A stretch of 64,000 nucleotides of DNA from positions 233,517-297,516 of the forward strand of contig NW_019775477.1 in assembly GCF_001039355.2 (NCBI RefSeq). Direction: 5' to 3'. The number at the start of each line of letters is the position of its first letter. Positions within the stretch are counted from its first letter, which is position 1. This document shows positions 63,987-64,000 of this stretch, piece after piece. This DNA comes from Lingula anatina. Lineage: Eukaryota > Brachiopoda > Lingulata > Lingulida > Lingulidae. The position numbers and the translations under genes are program-made. Under the pieces are notes generated by a model. That model was not told the DNA's origin, did no database searches, and saw nothing but the letters and a program-made list of their open reading frames with translations.

Positions 63987-64000
63987 GTAAATCATTTTAT

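Larger units (their letters stand above)
56248..64000. repeat. Tandem segmental duplication, unit B (runs off the window)
   Basis: Second copy of the unit starting at 49023. It contains the polycystin 3' flank-like segment, both microsatellites and the TPPP leader exon. Relative to unit A it has about 1.5 kb more between 60180 and 61690, including the right arms of the nested elements and a LINE fragment. Confidence 0.85.

Noticed and set aside
1-64000. CRISPR array, prokaryotic operon, tRNA or rRNA genes
   Set aside because: The spliced gene structure is plainly eukaryotic. No regularly spaced repeat-spacer array, Shine-Dalgarno-led gene series, tRNA-like cloverleaf or rRNA segment was recognised.

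Overview
The window is intron-rich metazoan nuclear DNA. GC-rich coding exons with GT-AG boundaries sit in AT-rich introns full of microsatellites and short inverted-repeat transposons. The gene content (an ADCK5-like kinase, a REJ-bearing polycystin-1 and TPPP-like genes) and the strong divergence between near-copies suggest a highly heterozygous marine invertebrate such as a basal deuterostome or lophotrochozoan. The sequence alone does not fix the species.

Layout, all genes on the + strand. (1) 1-3.5 kb: the 3' end of an ADCK5-like (aarF/UbiB family) gene, including two homologous exons with matching phases that look mutually exclusive. (2) 3.5-7.5 kb: intergenic DNA with an inverted-repeat element and a long TC microsatellite. 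(3) 7.5-47.9 kb: one very large polycystin-1-like gene. My model has 38 exons and about 3,554 residues. It encodes a signal peptide, a WSC domain, PKD repeats, an REJ module, a GAIN domain with an intact GPS, the first membrane helix, a PLAT domain, and a ten-helix remainder ending in a PKD channel domain. (4) 49.0 kb to the end: a tandem duplication with a unit of about 7.2 kb. Each unit carries a small TPPP (p25-alpha) gene, the second running off the window. Both start with the same 18-residue hydrophobic leader exon, read in frame into the TPPP domain.

A major complication is that part of the polycystin gene appears two or three times: exons 23-33 at 28.8-34.98 kb, again at 35.3-41.9 kb, and exons 32-33 a third time at 42.5-43.6 kb. 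The breaks coincide with single n characters at 34984 and 42033. The third n, at 48445, shows the same signature: sequence before it recurs after it. The copies differ by a few percent, as alleles would, and copy 3 is a mosaic of copies 1 and 2. The simplest reading is unmerged haplotypes in the assembly, leaving one real gene. The boundary between the TPPP units at 56248 has no n, so that duplication is more likely real.

The introns and intergenic DNA hold several families of terminal-inverted-repeat elements, including a nested insertion at 59.8-60.5 kb, and a fragment of a LINE reverse transcriptase. The most interesting biology is the leader-bearing TPPP pair, whose first coding domain exon has diverged faster than the adjacent intron; the ADCK5 alternative exon pair; and a lysine in the expected filter position of the polycystin pore.
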